A stretch of 64,000 nucleotides of DNA from Marinobacter gudaonensis (lineage in GTDB: Bacteria > Pseudomonadota > Gammaproteobacteria > Pseudomonadales > Oleiphilaceae). Below, in pieces: positions 53,459-63,432 of the stretch (the first letter of the stretch is position 1; each line of letters opens with the position of its first letter). Both the position numbers and the translations under genes were made by a program. A model generated the notes under the pieces. The model did no database searches, was not told where the DNA came from, and saw only the letters and a list, made by a program, of their open reading frames with translations. The DNA lies in the NCBI RefSeq assembly GCF_900115175.1, contig NZ_FOYV01000001.1:2830535-2894534 (forward strand). Direction: 5' to 3'.

Positions 53459-54234
53459 GGGATGCCCCGGTCCGGCACCGGTTGCCCCTTGCCCACTTCG
53501 AGCGCGTGCAGGATGGCCCGGTGAACGTAATTCTGGGCCTGGGATATGGCGGCTCTCCGGGACAGGCCGCAGGCCCTTCCGGCAGCAATGGCGGCGGCTA
53601 ATGTGCAGCCGGTACCGTGGTACTCTCCGCCAATCCGCTCGATTTCCCAGCGCATGGGTTCTGGGCCGTGGTTGTAGAGTGTGTTGATAATGTGAATGCC
53701 CTCACCGTGGCCGCCGGTAGCCAGCACCGAATCGCAGCCGCTGGTCATGAGGTTTGCCGCCGCCTGGTCGGGATTGTCGCTGCCACCGAGCATCGCAAGC
53801 TCGATGCCGTTCGGGGTGATCATCTCGGCCAGAGGGAACAGCCGCTCTTTCATGGCGGCAATCAGTTCGTCGTCGGCCAGGTCGCCACCGCCCGCCGCCT
53901 TGATGACCGGATCGGTGATCAATGGTAGGTCGCGGCGTTCCGCCATGAATTCCACCAGCACGTCGACCACCGCCGCGTTGCCCAGTGCCCCGGTTTTCAC
54001 CGCATGAATGGGGGTGTCCTCGGCAAGGCACTGTAGCTGCTGGCGAATGAGCTCTGCCGAGACCGCTTCGGCGCCATACACGTTGCGGGTGTCCTGTACC
54101 GTCAGGCAGGTCAGTACCGGCAGTGGGTGACAACCAAGGGACGTGACTGCCTGGATGTCTGCCTGTATACCGGCGCCTCCGGAAGGGTCAAGGCCGGAAA
54201 GGATCAGTACCTGGGGTCGGGTGTAACGTTTGAT
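53446..54234 (-). CDS. thiD: ThiD, hydroxymethylpyrimidine (phosphate) kinase, with unusual start
   Basis: About 262 residues. The frame includes the essential N-terminal motif VLILSGLDPSGGAGIQADI and later GAEAVSAELIRQQL, DPVIKAAGGGDLADDE and GTGCTLAAAIAAG. There is no ATG, GTG or TTG before this motif. The only candidates after the in-frame stop are an AUC at 54234, seven bases after AGGAG, and a CTG at 54207. The first GTG is at 54081 and would remove the ATP/substrate loop. I therefore mark an AUC start, as a hypothesis. It is coupled to thiE and follows hemJ. Confidence 0.85.
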   Translation of the reverse strand: MKRYTRPQVLILSGLDPSGGAGIQADIQAVTSLGCHPLPVLTCLTVQDTRNVYGAEAVSAELIRQQLQCLAEDTPIHAVKTGALGNAAVVDVLVEFMAERRDLPLITDPVIKAAGGGDLADDELIAAMKERLFPLAEMITPNGIELAMLGGSDNPDQAAANLMTSGCDSVLATGGHGEGIHIINTLYNHGPEPMRWEIERIGGEYHGTGCTLAAAIAAGRACGLSRRAAISQAQNYVHRAILHALEVGKGQPVPDRGIPWER

Positions 54235-54245
54235 AGCTCAGCTCC

Positions 54246-54668
54246 TCAGAAAGGTTTGACAACGGCAAGGATGACCACCGCCAGAAGCACGAGGACCGGA
54301 AGTTCATTGAACCACCGGTAGAAAATGTGGCTGCGGGTGTTCCGGTCGTCCCGGAAAACCTTGACCAGGTGACCACAATAAAAGTGGTAGATAACCAGCA
54401 GGACCACCAGGGCCAGTTTGGCGTGCAGCCAGCCCTGGCTGAAATAGCCGGACACATTGTAGCCGATCAGCCAGGCGCCGAAGACCACGGTGGCCACCAT
54501 GGAAGGGGTGGTGATGCCCCGGTAAAGCTTGCGTTCCATGATTTTGAAGCGTTCCCGTCCGGGTTGATCTTCGCAGGCCGCGTGGTAAACGAACAGTCGC
54601 GGCAGGTAGAACAGGCCGGCGAACCAGCACACCATCGAAATAATGTGAAAGGCTTTCACCCAAAGCAT
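54246..54668 (-). CDS. hemJ: HemJ, protoporphyrinogen IX oxidase
   Basis: 140 residues, the usual HemJ length, with four membrane helices. The conserved N-terminal His is in WVKAFHIISMVCWFAGLFYLPRLFVYH, here split by the hydrophobic run. A central LHAKLALVVLLVIYH and a RWFNELPVLVL end are also typical. HemJ oxidises protoporphyrinogen in the inner membrane. It lies upstream of thiD, thiE and hemL on the same strand, grouping it with haem synthesis. The clcA-type gene ends 3 bases before it. Confidence 0.92.
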   Translation of the reverse strand: MLWVKAFHIISMVCWFAGLFYLPRLFVYHAACEDQPGRERFKIMERKLYRGITTPSMVATVVFGAWLIGYNVSGYFSQGWLHAKLALVVLLVIYHFYCGHLVKVFRDDRNTRSHIFYRWFNELPVLVLLAVVILAVVKPF

Positions 54669-54671
54669 TCA

Positions 54672-56447
54672 TCAACTCCGTCGGTATTGGTAGTAGCTTT
54701 CAATGTCGGACTTCAACACCACGCCATAGACCCGCTGGATCATGGGGGCAACAGCCCTTTGTACGTAAAGGGCCTCGGCATTGGTTGCATCGAATTCGTT
54801 GAGCGCTTCCTCGAGGGTGGCCTGGTATTGCACCGGCGCCACATCGCGACGGTTGGCGGGGATGTCCATTAGGTCGATGTCGGTCGGCGCCTCCATCTCC
54901 TTTTCGGTGACCAGTTTTTCGGTGTCTTCGAGGTAGCGCGCAAGATCTACCGCAGGCAGGAGTGCCGTCGGTCCGTTGCTGCCTTCGACCACCAGCCATT
55001 TGGGTTCGGATTTCAGCACCTTTCGGGCCTCCTCAACGCTGAGGTGGCGCTCGGTGCGCAGGATGCTTCGGTCCATGATGGCACCCACCGAGACCCGGCG
55101 CAGGGCCTGAATCACCGGGGAGTTCTGGTAGCTGAGCCCCTGGTTCTTGAGGATTGTCAGGAACAATGAGCGCTTGCCGAAGGCCTCGCTCGTCACCAGG
55201 CTGGAAATGGTGATGATCAGCATGCCCGGCAGGATGATGTTCGGGTTGCGGGTCAATTCCATCAGCGCCATCAAAGCCGCCAGGGGAGCCTGTAACACCG
55301 CGCCCATCATCGCGCCCATCCCGAGCATGGCATAGAAGCCTACCGACGACGCATGTTCCGGGGCAATCTGGGCGCCGATCAGCCCCATGGCGCCGCCCAG
55401 TGTGGCGCCCATGAACAGGGTGGGGCCGATTACCCCGCTTGGCATGCCCAGCCCGATTGTCAGGGACGTAATCAGCAACTTTGCGACGCCCGCGCCGAGC
55501 AGTAGCCAGAAACCAAGCTGGCCGTTGATGGTTTCATTGACCGTGTCGTACCCGATGCCCATGGTTTCCGGAATCAGAATGGCAAAAGGCACCATCAGCA
55601 AGCCGGCAACCGCGATCCGCAGCAGTACCGGGCGGTGGTGGTGTTTGCCCATGCTGTCCACCAGATGGATAAACAGGGCGGCGGCGATCCCGACAATAAC
55701 GGCGATAGCCAGGATCCAGGGAATCTCGAGCAGCGAGTTCATGGTCAGGGCAGGCACACTGAAGGCCGGCTCCGCGCCATAGACCGCCTGGGTGACGATC
55801 GCGGCGCTGACAGCAGCGAGGATAATAGGGGTGAAGCCGGCAATGGTGTATTCCATCATCACCACCTCCATCGCAAAGATCACGCCCGATATCGGCGTGT
55901 TGAACGAGGCGGAAATGGCGGCGGCACAGCCACAGGCCACCAGGGTGCGTATGCTGTTGTTCGGCAGCCGCATCCATTGCCCCATCAGGCTTGAGAAAGC
56001 CGCTCCAAGATGCACGGCGGGCCCTTCCCGCCCCGCCGACTGGCCGCTTGTGACCGTGGCTACACCGGAGACGAATTGCACCATGGCACTGCGGAACGAG
56101 ATGTAGCCCTGGTGATAGTTCAGCCGCTCCATGACATGCACAATGCCCACCTTGCGATTGTGGGGTGCCAGCCTGTGCAACAGCAGCCCTAATCCCAGGG
56201 CGCCGGCCAGCGGCAGGAGTCCCCGGGTAAGCATATCCAGACTTTCAAAGGATTCCGATCCCTCGCCAGGCAGGAAATGTTCCAGCGGCCACTCGATGGC
56301 CAGACGAAAAACAAGGATCACGGCGCCGGTGATCAGGCCGGAGAGGAGACCAAGCACCGCCAGTTGCGGCAGGGCGTCGACACCGGACAGTCTGCGGCGA
56401 AAGACTGGGATCAGTTGCTCGGTTATCTGGTGCCAGATTTTGCGCAT
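54672..56447 (-). CDS. ClC-family chloride channel/transporter with CBS domains
   Basis: 591 residues. The ClC core of about 10 or more helices has the selectivity and gating motif SAGREGPAVHLGA (gating Glu), the GVIFAMEVV internal-Glu region and GMPSGVIGPTLFMGA. The C-terminal 130 residues hold a CBS pair (VGAIMDRSILRTERHLSVEEA, then MDIPANRRDVAPVQYQATLEEA). Whether it is a channel or an H+/Cl- exchanger is not decided by sequence here; the Glu at the internal site favours exchange. It ends 3 bases before hemJ. Confidence 0.9.
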   Translation of the reverse strand: MRKIWHQITEQLIPVFRRRLSGVDALPQLAVLGLLSGLITGAVILVFRLAIEWPLEHFLPGEGSESFESLDMLTRGLLPLAGALGLGLLLHRLAPHNRKVGIVHVMERLNYHQGYISFRSAMVQFVSGVATVTSGQSAGREGPAVHLGAAFSSLMGQWMRLPNNSIRTLVACGCAAAISASFNTPISGVIFAMEVVMMEYTIAGFTPIILAAVSAAIVTQAVYGAEPAFSVPALTMNSLLEIPWILAIAVIVGIAAALFIHLVDSMGKHHHRPVLLRIAVAGLLMVPFAILIPETMGIGYDTVNETINGQLGFWLLLGAGVAKLLITSLTIGLGMPSGVIGPTLFMGATLGGAMGLIGAQIAPEHASSVGFYAMLGMGAMMGAVLQAPLAALMALMELTRNPNIILPGMLIITISSLVTSEAFGKRSLFLTILKNQGLSYQNSPVIQALRRVSVGAIMDRSILRTERHLSVEEARKVLKSEPKWLVVEGSNGPTALLPAVDLARYLEDTEKLVTEKEMEAPTDIDLMDIPANRRDVAPVQYQATLEEALNEFDATNAEALYVQRAVAPMIQRVYGVVLKSDIESYYQYRRS

Positions 56448-56614
56448 GAGGCCGGCGTTCCGGTGACGTTTGTAAACGGCGAATGAGTGACAGACAGAGC
56501 GTTTCTGTCAACATTGTAACGGTCGCCGGGAGGGCTGCAATAAGTCGTTGGTTTATCATGATAGACTACGCCCAGAAAGCTTAAATATCCGATATCACGT
56601 CGCTGGAGAGTAAG

Positions 56615-57652
56615 GTGGTAAAAGTAGGCATCGTTGGCGGCACCGGCTACACCGGTGTGGAGCTGCTCAGAATTCTGGCGGTTCACCCTGAAGTGACAGT
56701 CAGTTGCATAACCTCGCGGTCGGAAGCCGGCTTGCCGGTGGCCGACATGTATCCGAACCTGCGCGGGCATTATGACCTGGCGTTTTCCGAGCCGGACAGT
56801 GCGGTACTGAGCGCCTGCGATCTGGTATTTTTCGCTACACCCCACGGTGTTGCCATGCGAATGGTGCCGGAACTGATGGCGGCCGGTGTGCGTGTTGTGG
56901 ATCTGTCTGCGGATTTCCGCCTGAAGGATCTGGATGTCTGGGCACACTGGTATGGCATGGCCCATGAAAGTCCCGAGTGGGCAGAAAAAGCCGTGTATGG
57001 CCTGCCGGAGGTCGCCCGTGAGGCCATCCGCAGTGCGCAGCTTGTGGCCAACCCTGGATGTTACCCCACAGCCGTGCAGCTTGGTTTGCTGCCTCTGCTT
57101 GAGAAGGGTCTGGTGGATCCCGCCCGGCTGATTGCCGATGCAAAATCCGGAGCCAGCGGTGCCGGTCGTCAGGGCAAGATCGGCATGCTGCACGGCGAGA
57201 TCGGTGAGAGCTTCAAGGCCTACGGAGCGTCCGGTCATCGTCACTTGCCCGAAATTCGGCAGGGCCTCGTTGGGGCTGCTGGCGGCGACGTTGGTGTTAC
57301 CTTCGTGCCGCACCTGATCCCGATGATCCGGGGCATTGAAGCTACGCTGTACGCGGAGCTCAAAGAATCGGCGGATTTTGCGCAGCTGCAGTCCATCTTC
57401 GAGGAGCGCTTCCGGGATGAGCCGTTTGTGGATGTGATGCCGTTCGGCAGTCATCCGGAAACCCGAAGTGTTCGGGGTGCCAACATGTGTCGTATGGCGC
57501 TGCACAGGCAGGAGCAGAGCAATATTGTTATTGTTTCGTCGGTTATTGATAACCTGGTGAAGGGCGCTGCGGGCCAGGCGGTTCAGAACATGAACATCAT
57601 GTTCGGGCTGGGTGAAACTCTGGGGCTTGATGCCCCGGCGCTGTTGCCGTAA
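56615..57652 (+). CDS. argC: ArgC, N-acetyl-gamma-glutamyl-phosphate reductase
   Basis: 345 residues from a GTG preceded by GGAGAG. The NADP-binding N terminus is [20 protein letters not shown] and the catalytic Cys is in [30 protein letters not shown] and HLPEI follow. It carries out the third step of arginine synthesis. It is the first gene of a plus-strand cluster with the DUF6776-like and bactofilin genes and erpA, an order also seen in Pseudomonas. Confidence 0.96.
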   Translation: MVKVGIVGGTGYTGVELLRILAVHPEVTVSCITSRSEAGLPVADMYPNLRGHYDLAFSEPDSAVLSACDLVFFATPHGVAMRMVPELMAAGVRVVDLSADFRLKDLDVWAHWYGMAHESPEWAEKAVYGLPEVAREAIRSAQLVANPGCYPTAVQLGLLPLLEKGLVDPARLIADAKSGASGAGRQGKIGMLHGEIGESFKAYGASGHRHLPEIRQGLVGAAGGDVGVTFVPHLIPMIRGIEATLYAELKESADFAQLQSIFEERFRDEPFVDVMPFGSHPETRSVRGANMCRMALHRQEQSNIVIVSSVIDNLVKGAAGQAVQNMNIMFGLGETLGLDAPALLP

Positions 57653-57669
57653 GGCTTGAAGGCACCACT

Positions 57670-58410
57670 GTGAGTGAGCAGCGAAAGCCGGCCGAAGAAT
57701 ATGTGGTGGTTCGCCACCGCCCCGGGCACCGGATTCGCCGGACGGCGATTCTGCTGATTTTTACCCTCGTTGCCGCGGCGGCAGGTTACGCCACGGGTCT
57801 TGCCCAGGGCGGGTTCCGGTTCTCCAGTACGCAGGAATCGAATCGGGCGCTGGAGGACGAAGTGGAAAACCTGCGCGAGGAATTCCGCGAGGCCCGGCAG
57901 CAACTGATCAATCTGGAGCGGGGTAAGGCCATTGATGAGCAGGCGCTGAATCAGGCGCGCCGAACCATCGTGGAGCTGGAAACCCGGATCGTTTCCCTGC
58001 AGTCAGACCTTACCTTTTACCGGAACATCATGGCGCCCTCGGAGACCAGCAAGGGGCTACAGGTGGACAGCCTCACACTGGCGTTCGATCGGGCCCAGGA
58101 TGCCTACGACTTCAAACTGGTGCTGACCCAGGTTGGTAATAACAAGAGCTACATCTCCGGTGTGGTGGCGGTAAACGTCATCGGACTGAGAGATGAGGAA
58201 AAAGAGGTCATCGCGTTGAGAGACCTTTCCGAAGACATTGAGGATCTTGGTGTGAAGTTCCGGTTCCGGTACTTCCAGGACGTTGAGGGTTCCCTGGTTT
58301 TGCCGGAAGACTTCGAGCCGATCGAAATACAGGTGGTAGCCCAGGCGGAGGGGCAAAAATCCTCACAGGCCGAGCGGACCTTTCGCTGGGATCAATTAAC
58401 GGAGAACTGA
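57670..58410 (+). CDS. Membrane-anchored coiled-coil protein (DUF6776-like)
   Basis: 246 residues from a GTG 18 bases after argC. A basic cytoplasmic start (residues 1-25) is followed by one membrane helix (about 26-46) and a periplasmic coiled coil (about 53-110, rich in Leu, Glu, Arg and Gln). A beta-rich C-terminal domain follows (GLQVDSLTLAFDRAQDAYDFKLVLTQ split by its core). This matches the DUF6776 family found between argC and bactofilin in relatives. Function unknown; a link with bactofilin or the envelope is inferred from position. Confidence 0.72.
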   Translation: MSEQRKPAEEYVVVRHRPGHRIRRTAILLIFTLVAAAAGYATGLAQGGFRFSSTQESNRALEDEVENLREEFREARQQLINLERGKAIDEQALNQARRTIVELETRIVSLQSDLTFYRNIMAPSETSKGLQVDSLTLAFDRAQDAYDFKLVLTQVGNNKSYISGVVAVNVIGLRDEEKEVIALRDLSEDIEDLGVKFRFRYFQDVEGSLVLPEDFEPIEIQVVAQAEGQKSSQAERTFRWDQLTEN

Positions 58411-58411
58411 C

Positions 58412-58897
58412 ATGCTTGGCAAAAAGAAACAGAAGCCGCGCCGCCCAGCCGGCCACTTTGACACCCTGATCTCCTCCCGGACCACGGTCGAGGGCGATGT
58501 CCACTTTTCCGGCGGCCTGCATGTAGACGGTCGAATTCGTGGCAAGGTGATTGCCGATGAAGGCGCGGATGCGGTACTGAGAGTGTCAGAAGTTGGTGAG
58601 GTCACCGGAGACATTAACGCGCCCCACGTGATCATCAACGGCACTGTGCACGGGGATGTCTACGCCTCGGCTCATCTTGAGCTGGCGGAAAAGGCGTCCA
58701 TAAATGGCAGTGTCTACTACAACCTGATTGAAATGGCTATGGGTGCCTCTGTCAATGGCAACCTGGTTCATCAGCGGGAGCCGGTAGGCCTGATCGGCCA
58801 GGATCGTTCCCGGGCCGAGCGTGCGGAGCAATCAACGACCGATCATTCCGAGCCGGTGGGTTCCGATGCGTCGCTGGATGGTGGAAAGTCCGAATAG
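58412..58897 (+). CDS. Bactofilin (polymer-forming cytoskeletal protein)
   Basis: 161 residues starting one base after the preceding stop. The middle (about 18-115) is the bactofilin beta-helix: TLISSRTTVEGDVHFSGGLH, then VDGRIRGKVIADEG, then repeated hydrophobic turns ending VNGNLVHQREP. The tail is disordered. Bactofilins polymerise on the membrane and help cell-shape or envelope tasks. The mepM peptidase gene nearby fits a known bactofilin-M23 association, although it is on the other strand. Confidence 0.9.
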   Translation: MLGKKKQKPRRPAGHFDTLISSRTTVEGDVHFSGGLHVDGRIRGKVIADEGADAVLRVSEVGEVTGDINAPHVIINGTVHGDVYASAHLELAEKASINGSVYYNLIEMAMGASVNGNLVHQREPVGLIGQDRSRAERAEQSTTDHSEPVGSDASLDGGKSE

Positions 58898-58960
58898 TTG
58901 ATTGTTTTGGTCAGGAATAACATAATCGGTCAGACAGTTGGCGAATTTCCGGAGGCAGAC

Positions 58961-59314
58961 TTGAGTGCAGTCCAGCAACAGATAGCGACACCGCTGTTCT
59001 TCAGTGACAGCGCCGTTGCCAAGGTCCGTGAGCTGATCGAGGAGGAAGAGAACGCCAATCTCAAGCTCCGGGTGTTCGTGACCGGCGGTGGTTGTTCCGG
59101 ATTCCAGTATGGCTTTTCGTTTGATGAGGCCCAGGATGAGGAAGACACAGTCGTTGAGCGTGATGGAGTGTCTCTTCTGGTTGATCCGATGAGTTACCAG
59201 TATCTGGTTGGAGCAACCATCGACTATCAGGAAGGTCTCCAGGGCTCACAGTTTGTGGTCCAGAATCCCAACGCCAGCTCCACATGTGGCTGCGGCAGTT
59301 CCTTCTCCATCTGA
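58961..59314 (+). CDS. erpA: ErpA, A-type iron-sulfur insertion protein
   Basis: 117 residues from a TTG at 58961, chosen because GGAGG lies five bases before it and the product starts like family members. A longer frame from 58898 has no good site. Three conserved Cys are present: [11 protein letters not shown] and the C-terminal CGCGSSFSI. It delivers Fe-S clusters to target proteins. It is last in the argC cluster and converges on anmK. Confidence 0.92.
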   Translation: MSAVQQQIATPLFFSDSAVAKVRELIEEEENANLKLRVFVTGGGCSGFQYGFSFDEAQDEEDTVVERDGVSLLVDPMSYQYLVGATIDYQEGLQGSQFVVQNPNASSTCGCGSSFSI

Positions 59315-59322
59315 TCCCCCCT

Positions 59323-59341
59323 CGGGTGGCGAGGCCACCCG
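59323..59341. terminator. Hairpin between erpA and anmK
   Basis: A stem of GGGTGGC/GCCACCC with a 3-base loop lies 10 bases after erpA, between convergent genes. The following bases contain only GTTT, so it is a weak terminator candidate. Confidence 0.5.
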
Positions 59342-59367
59342 CCCTGTTTCAACCTATTCTTTTGCAA

Positions 59368-60465
59368 TCACGCCGGGTAGATCGCTCCAAGAATCCTGGG
59401 GCCGGCAGCTCCGGTAACGTCTGGCAGGTTCCCGGGCTGTCCTTCCAGGGCCCGCTTTGCTAACCAGGCAAAGGCCACCGGCTCAACCAGTTGTGGGTCC
59501 AGCCCCAGTTCTGACGTAAGAGTCAAACGGGTATCAGGCAGCGCTTTGCCAAGCTCTTCCATAAGCACCGGGTTCCGGGCTCCACCTCCGCAGACATATA
59601 GGCGAAAGCCGCTTTGTTTGGGCAACTGATTGGCGACGCTTGCGACGGTGAGCTGTAGCAGGGTTCGCTGGATGTCTTCGGCCCGAGTGTCGGGGTGTCT
59701 GTTGGCGAGGGTTTTCACCCAATCCAGATTGAAGCGCTCTTTGCCTGTGCTTTTCGGAGGCTTTCGCAGGAAGTAAGCGTCCGACAACATGTCATTCAGC
59801 AGGTCATTGTCCACGTTTCCCTCTTTTGCCCAATGCCCTTCCGAATCGAATGGCAGGCCGGTCTGGTCGAGGCACCAGGCATCCATCAGAGCGTTGGCGG
59901 GGCCGGTATCGAAACCGACCACCGGCAATTCAGGGTCTGCCGGTAACCAGGTAATGTTGGCGATACCGCCCAGGTTCAGAAGGCAGCGATCCTCGGAGTC
60001 CGAGCGGAAAAAGGCCTTGTGGAACGCGGGTACCAGGGGGGCGCCCTGTCCGCCGGACGCCATATCCCGTCTACGGAAGTCCGCCACCGTGGTAATGCCG
60101 GTGGCCTCCGAAATGAGGGCCGGATTGCCGATCTGGATGGTGAAGGGCGAGGCGCCTGAGGGCTGGTGCCGTATGGTCTGGCCGTGGCTGCCAATGGCTC
60201 TGACCGACGAGGGTGAGATCTCACCTTTACGGATGACCTCAGCAGCCGCCTGTGCGAAAAGGCTTCCTGTCAGGGTGTCCAGTTCGCCCAGTTCATCGGG
60301 AGCGGCCTGGTTCTGGCTGGCCGAAAGCAGTCGGTGCCTGACCGAGTCCGGATAGGGCTCGGTGTGTGAGCTGATGATCCGGCTGTGCTGGCCATTGAAG
60401 GACACCAGCACGGCATCAATGCCATCCATGCTGGTGCCGGACATGAGCCCGATCCAGGCTTCCAT
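59368..60465 (-). CDS. anmK: AnmK, anhydro-N-acetylmuramic acid kinase
   Basis: 365 residues from the ATG at 60465 (MEAWIGLMSGTSMDGIDAVL); a longer open frame upstream runs through mepM. The kinase signatures are GSHGQTIRHQ, LLNLGGIANITWLP and VCGGGARNPVLM. It phosphorylates and opens anhydroMurNAc during peptidoglycan recycling. It lies 5 bases after mepM on the same strand, so cell-wall cutting and recycling are co-expressed. Confidence 0.96.
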   Translation of the reverse strand: MEAWIGLMSGTSMDGIDAVLVSFNGQHSRIISSHTEPYPDSVRHRLLSASQNQAAPDELGELDTLTGSLFAQAAAEVIRKGEISPSSVRAIGSHGQTIRHQPSGASPFTIQIGNPALISEATGITTVADFRRRDMASGGQGAPLVPAFHKAFFRSDSEDRCLLNLGGIANITWLPADPELPVVGFDTGPANALMDAWCLDQTGLPFDSEGHWAKEGNVDNDLLNDMLSDAYFLRKPPKSTGKERFNLDWVKTLANRHPDTRAEDIQRTLLQLTVASVANQLPKQSGFRLYVCGGGARNPVLMEELGKALPDTRLTLTSELGLDPQLVEPVAFAWLAKRALEGQPGNLPDVTGAAGPRILGAIYPA

Positions 60466-60470
60466 GATCG

Positions 60471-61895
60471 TCAGTCGTCTGTCGCCAGGGCCAGCTGCTG
60501 GTAGCTCTCCCGGAACACGTCGAACTGGGCCAGTCGCTGCTCTGTGAACTTCTTGAAGCGGGCCATCTCCGCGGAGGGAATCGGCTTGGCGTCTGGCAGT
60601 TTTACGGTTCTGGAATTGCGCGGCGCTCCGTTCAGTCTGAACTCGTAGTGCAGGTGGGGGCCGGTGACCATTCCGGATGAGCCCACGTGGCCGATAGTCT
60701 GGCCCTGCTTTACCCGTGTGCCGTTCTTGATGCCTTTGCCCAATCGGCTCATATGGGCATAAAGGGTGGTGATGTTGTCGCCATGCTGGAGAATAACGGT
60801 GCGACCGTAACCGCCTTTCCACCCGGCAAACTTCACCCGACCTGAACCAGCGGCCTTGATTGGGGTTCCGGGAGGCGCTGCGTAGTCAGTGCCTTCGTGA
60901 GGGCGAACGACATCCAGTACCGGGTGGCGGCGCTGAAGGTTGAAGGGAGAGGAAACCCGGGCGTTGATGGGAGTGCGTAGAAACGCTTTGCGCATGCTCT
61001 TGCCGTTCGGCGCGTAGTAATCGCTGTCGCCATTGCTGTCGGTGTAAAGAAGGGCAATGTTCTCTTCGCCGCGATTAACGAAGCGGGCCGACAGGATGCG
61101 TCCGGTGTCGAACTTTTCGCCGTCCAGGTAGAGCTCTTCGTATACAACTTCAAACTGGTCGCCTTTGCGCACGTCGTATACAAAGTCGATATCCCAACCG
61201 AAAATGCCGGCCAGTTCCATTGTGAGGCGATCGTTCAGGCCTGCTTCCCGGGCGGCCAGATAAAGTGAGCCATCGATGGTGCCGGACGCAAACGCGGGTC
61301 TGGATTCGGGCTTCCGTACCTCTGTCTCACCAGCGTAGGTGTCACCCTCTTTCCGGATTTTCAGGGTTTCAAGCAGGTTTCGCTGCAGATCCACGCCAGC
61401 CAGATTGCCGTCTTCGGTGGTGGCGAAGCGAATGGTTTCACCGGCATACAGGCGCTGCAGCTTTTCTGCTTCGCCCTTGCCGTGAATGACCGAGAGCATG
61501 ATGCCATCGTTGAATCCGGCCTTCTTGAACAGGGAAGAGAGCGTATCCCCGGATTTGATGGCGTAGGTTTGCCACTCAAGTCTGGGCGCTGCCGGTACGT
61601 CGGGTTCAACGTTTTGTTGCACGGGGGAGGCAACCGCCACTTCGTTTGTCGCGTTTTCGGCAGAGGATGGTTCTGCTTTGGCCTTCTCGGGCAGCGGAGC
61701 TGCGGTGGTGTCCTGCTGAACTGGCTCCGGCTGTGTTGAAGAAACGGTGCCCTGTTCAAGGTCCAGCGCGTAAGACATTCGCTTGGCTTCGACGTTGCTG
61801 CTGGGGCTCATCAAAATAGCGGCGGTGACAACAACCGTTACTCCGGCAGCAATGGTGATGTGGGTTTTCGGAAACATTTTCAGCACGTGTCGCAC
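60471..61895 (-). CDS. mepM: M23 family peptidoglycan endopeptidase (MepM-like) with LysM/OapA domain
   Basis: 474 residues. One N-terminal membrane helix (about 12-30) and a Pro/Ala/Glu-rich linker precede a LysM/OapA-like region (QTYAIKSGDTLSSLFKKAGF). The second domain (about 220-300) is followed by a LytM/M23 domain with zinc ligands in HEGTDYAAPPGTPI and HLHYEFRLNG, and GYGRTVILQHGDN. It likely cuts DD-crosslinks in the periplasm. It is divergent from tyrS and followed by anmK, the same order as in Pseudomonas. Confidence 0.92.
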   Translation of the reverse strand: MRHVLKMFPKTHITIAAGVTVVVTAAILMSPSSNVEAKRMSYALDLEQGTVSSTQPEPVQQDTTAAPLPEKAKAEPSSAENATNEVAVASPVQQNVEPDVPAAPRLEWQTYAIKSGDTLSSLFKKAGFNDGIMLSVIHGKGEAEKLQRLYAGETIRFATTEDGNLAGVDLQRNLLETLKIRKEGDTYAGETEVRKPESRPAFASGTIDGSLYLAAREAGLNDRLTMELAGIFGWDIDFVYDVRKGDQFEVVYEELYLDGEKFDTGRILSARFVNRGEENIALLYTDSNGDSDYYAPNGKSMRKAFLRTPINARVSSPFNLQRRHPVLDVVRPHEGTDYAAPPGTPIKAAGSGRVKFAGWKGGYGRTVILQHGDNITTLYAHMSRLGKGIKNGTRVKQGQTIGHVGSSGMVTGPHLHYEFRLNGAPRNSRTVKLPDAKPIPSAEMARFKKFTEQRLAQFDVFRESYQQLALATDD

Positions 61896-62190
61896 CCGTT
61901 TTAATCGGCATTCCGGTAGGTTGTACTACCTAATTAAAGCTGTTGTTCAAGTATAGTCCAACAGATTACCGTATAAAAAGCGCGCGGGACAGCGCCGAAC
62001 ATTACCGTTGCTGCCCCGGCTTCCGGATTTCTGGCGACGGCATTGGTATACTACGTCGCCCTGTCGGATCCGCGTTGATCAAATTCTGGTCATTTTACTG
62101 TAACAGGGCGGCAGGTAACTCACAGATTTCTTTTGTTGATCTCTGTAACCAACCGAATCTTTGCAGAACCAAAACGGGGACGTGTTGTTC

Positions 62191-63393
62191 ATGGCATCCA
62201 TTGAGGAAGCGTTGGCGATAATCAAGCGCGGCATAGACGAGCTCATCCCGGAAGAAGAGCTCATCAAGAAGTTGAAGGAAGGTCGTCCACTGCGGATCAA
62301 GGCGGGGTTCGATCCGACGGCTCCGGATTTGCACCTTGGCCACACCGTCCTGATCAACAAGCTTCGCCAGTTTCAGGATCTGGGGCATGAGGTTATGTTC
62401 CTGATTGGTGATTTCACCGGCATGATTGGTGATCCTACCGGTAAAAGCGCTACGCGCCCTCCCTTGACAGAGCAGCAGGTCGCAGAGAACGCGGTCAGTT
62501 ATAAAGAGCAGGTGTTCAAGATCCTTGATCCCGAGAAAACGCGCGTGATGTTCAACTCCGACTGGATGAGCAAGATGAGCGCCGCCGATATGATCAAGCT
62601 GGCAGGTCAGTATACGGTTGCCCGAATGCTTGAACGGGATGACTTCACCAAGCGCTACCGGGCTGAGCAGGCGATTGCCATTCACGAATTCCTTTACCCC
62701 CTGGTCCAGGGGTATGACTCCGTCGCCATGGAAGCGGATGTTGAGCTGGGCGGCACCGACCAGAAGTTCAATCTCCTGATGGGGCGCATACTTCAGAAAC
62801 ACTATGGTCAGTCGCCTCAGGTAATACTGACGATGCCGATTCTGGAAGGGCTGGATGGTGTCCAGAAGATGTCCAAGTCCCTGGGCAACTATGTAGGCGT
62901 AAACGATTCGCCTGGCGAAATGTACACCAAGTTACTGTCCATGCCGGATGATCTCCTGTGGCGCTACTTTGAGCTGCTGAGCTTCCGGCCGCTTGCAGAA
63001 GTAGACGAATTCCGCAAGGCCGTGGCTGGCGGCGCCAATCCTCAGGACTACAAAAAACTGCTCGCGGAGGAAATCATTACCCGCTTCCATGATGAGGAGG
63101 CGGCCAGGACTGCTCACAAGTCAGCCGGTAATCGGGTGGCTCTCGGCGAGATCCCCGAAAACGTGCCGACGGTCGAAGTGTCCCTTGAGGGGCAGTCCGA
63201 GATTCCGATGGCAGCGGTGCTTCGCCTGGCCGGCTTGGTAAAGAATGGCGCGGCGGCCAGGGACGTTCTGGGTCGCGGTGCCGTCTTTGTCGATGGTCAG
63301 AAATTCGAAGGCGATCGGGTGTTTGTGGAAGGTGATGAGTGCGTTATCCAGGCGGGCAAGAAGAAGATCGCCCGGGTTCTGATCACTGTTTGA
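62191..63393 (+). CDS. tyrS: TyrS, tyrosyl-tRNA synthetase
   Basis: 400 residues from the ATG at 62191 ([14 protein letters not shown]). A TTG at 62161 in the same frame is less likely. The class I motifs are [16 protein letters not shown] (HIGH type) and [11 protein letters not shown], and [16 protein letters not shown]. The S4 RNA-binding domain is at the C terminus ([18 protein letters not shown]). This is the TyrZ-like branch, as in Pseudomonas, where it also precedes an rRNA operon. Confidence 0.97.
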   Translation: MASIEEALAIIKRGIDELIPEEELIKKLKEGRPLRIKAGFDPTAPDLHLGHTVLINKLRQFQDLGHEVMFLIGDFTGMIGDPTGKSATRPPLTEQQVAENAVSYKEQVFKILDPEKTRVMFNSDWMSKMSAADMIKLAGQYTVARMLERDDFTKRYRAEQAIAIHEFLYPLVQGYDSVAMEADVELGGTDQKFNLLMGRILQKHYGQSPQVILTMPILEGLDGVQKMSKSLGNYVGVNDSPGEMYTKLLSMPDDLLWRYFELLSFRPLAEVDEFRKAVAGGANPQDYKKLLAEEIITRFHDEEAARTAHKSAGNRVALGEIPENVPTVEVSLEGQSEIPMAAVLRLAGLVKNGAAARDVLGRGAVFVDGQKFEGDRVFVEGDECVIQAGKKKIARVLITV

Positions 63394-63432
63394 TCGATTA
63401 GGGGCGATTTTGAGATTTTTTCAGAATCGCCG

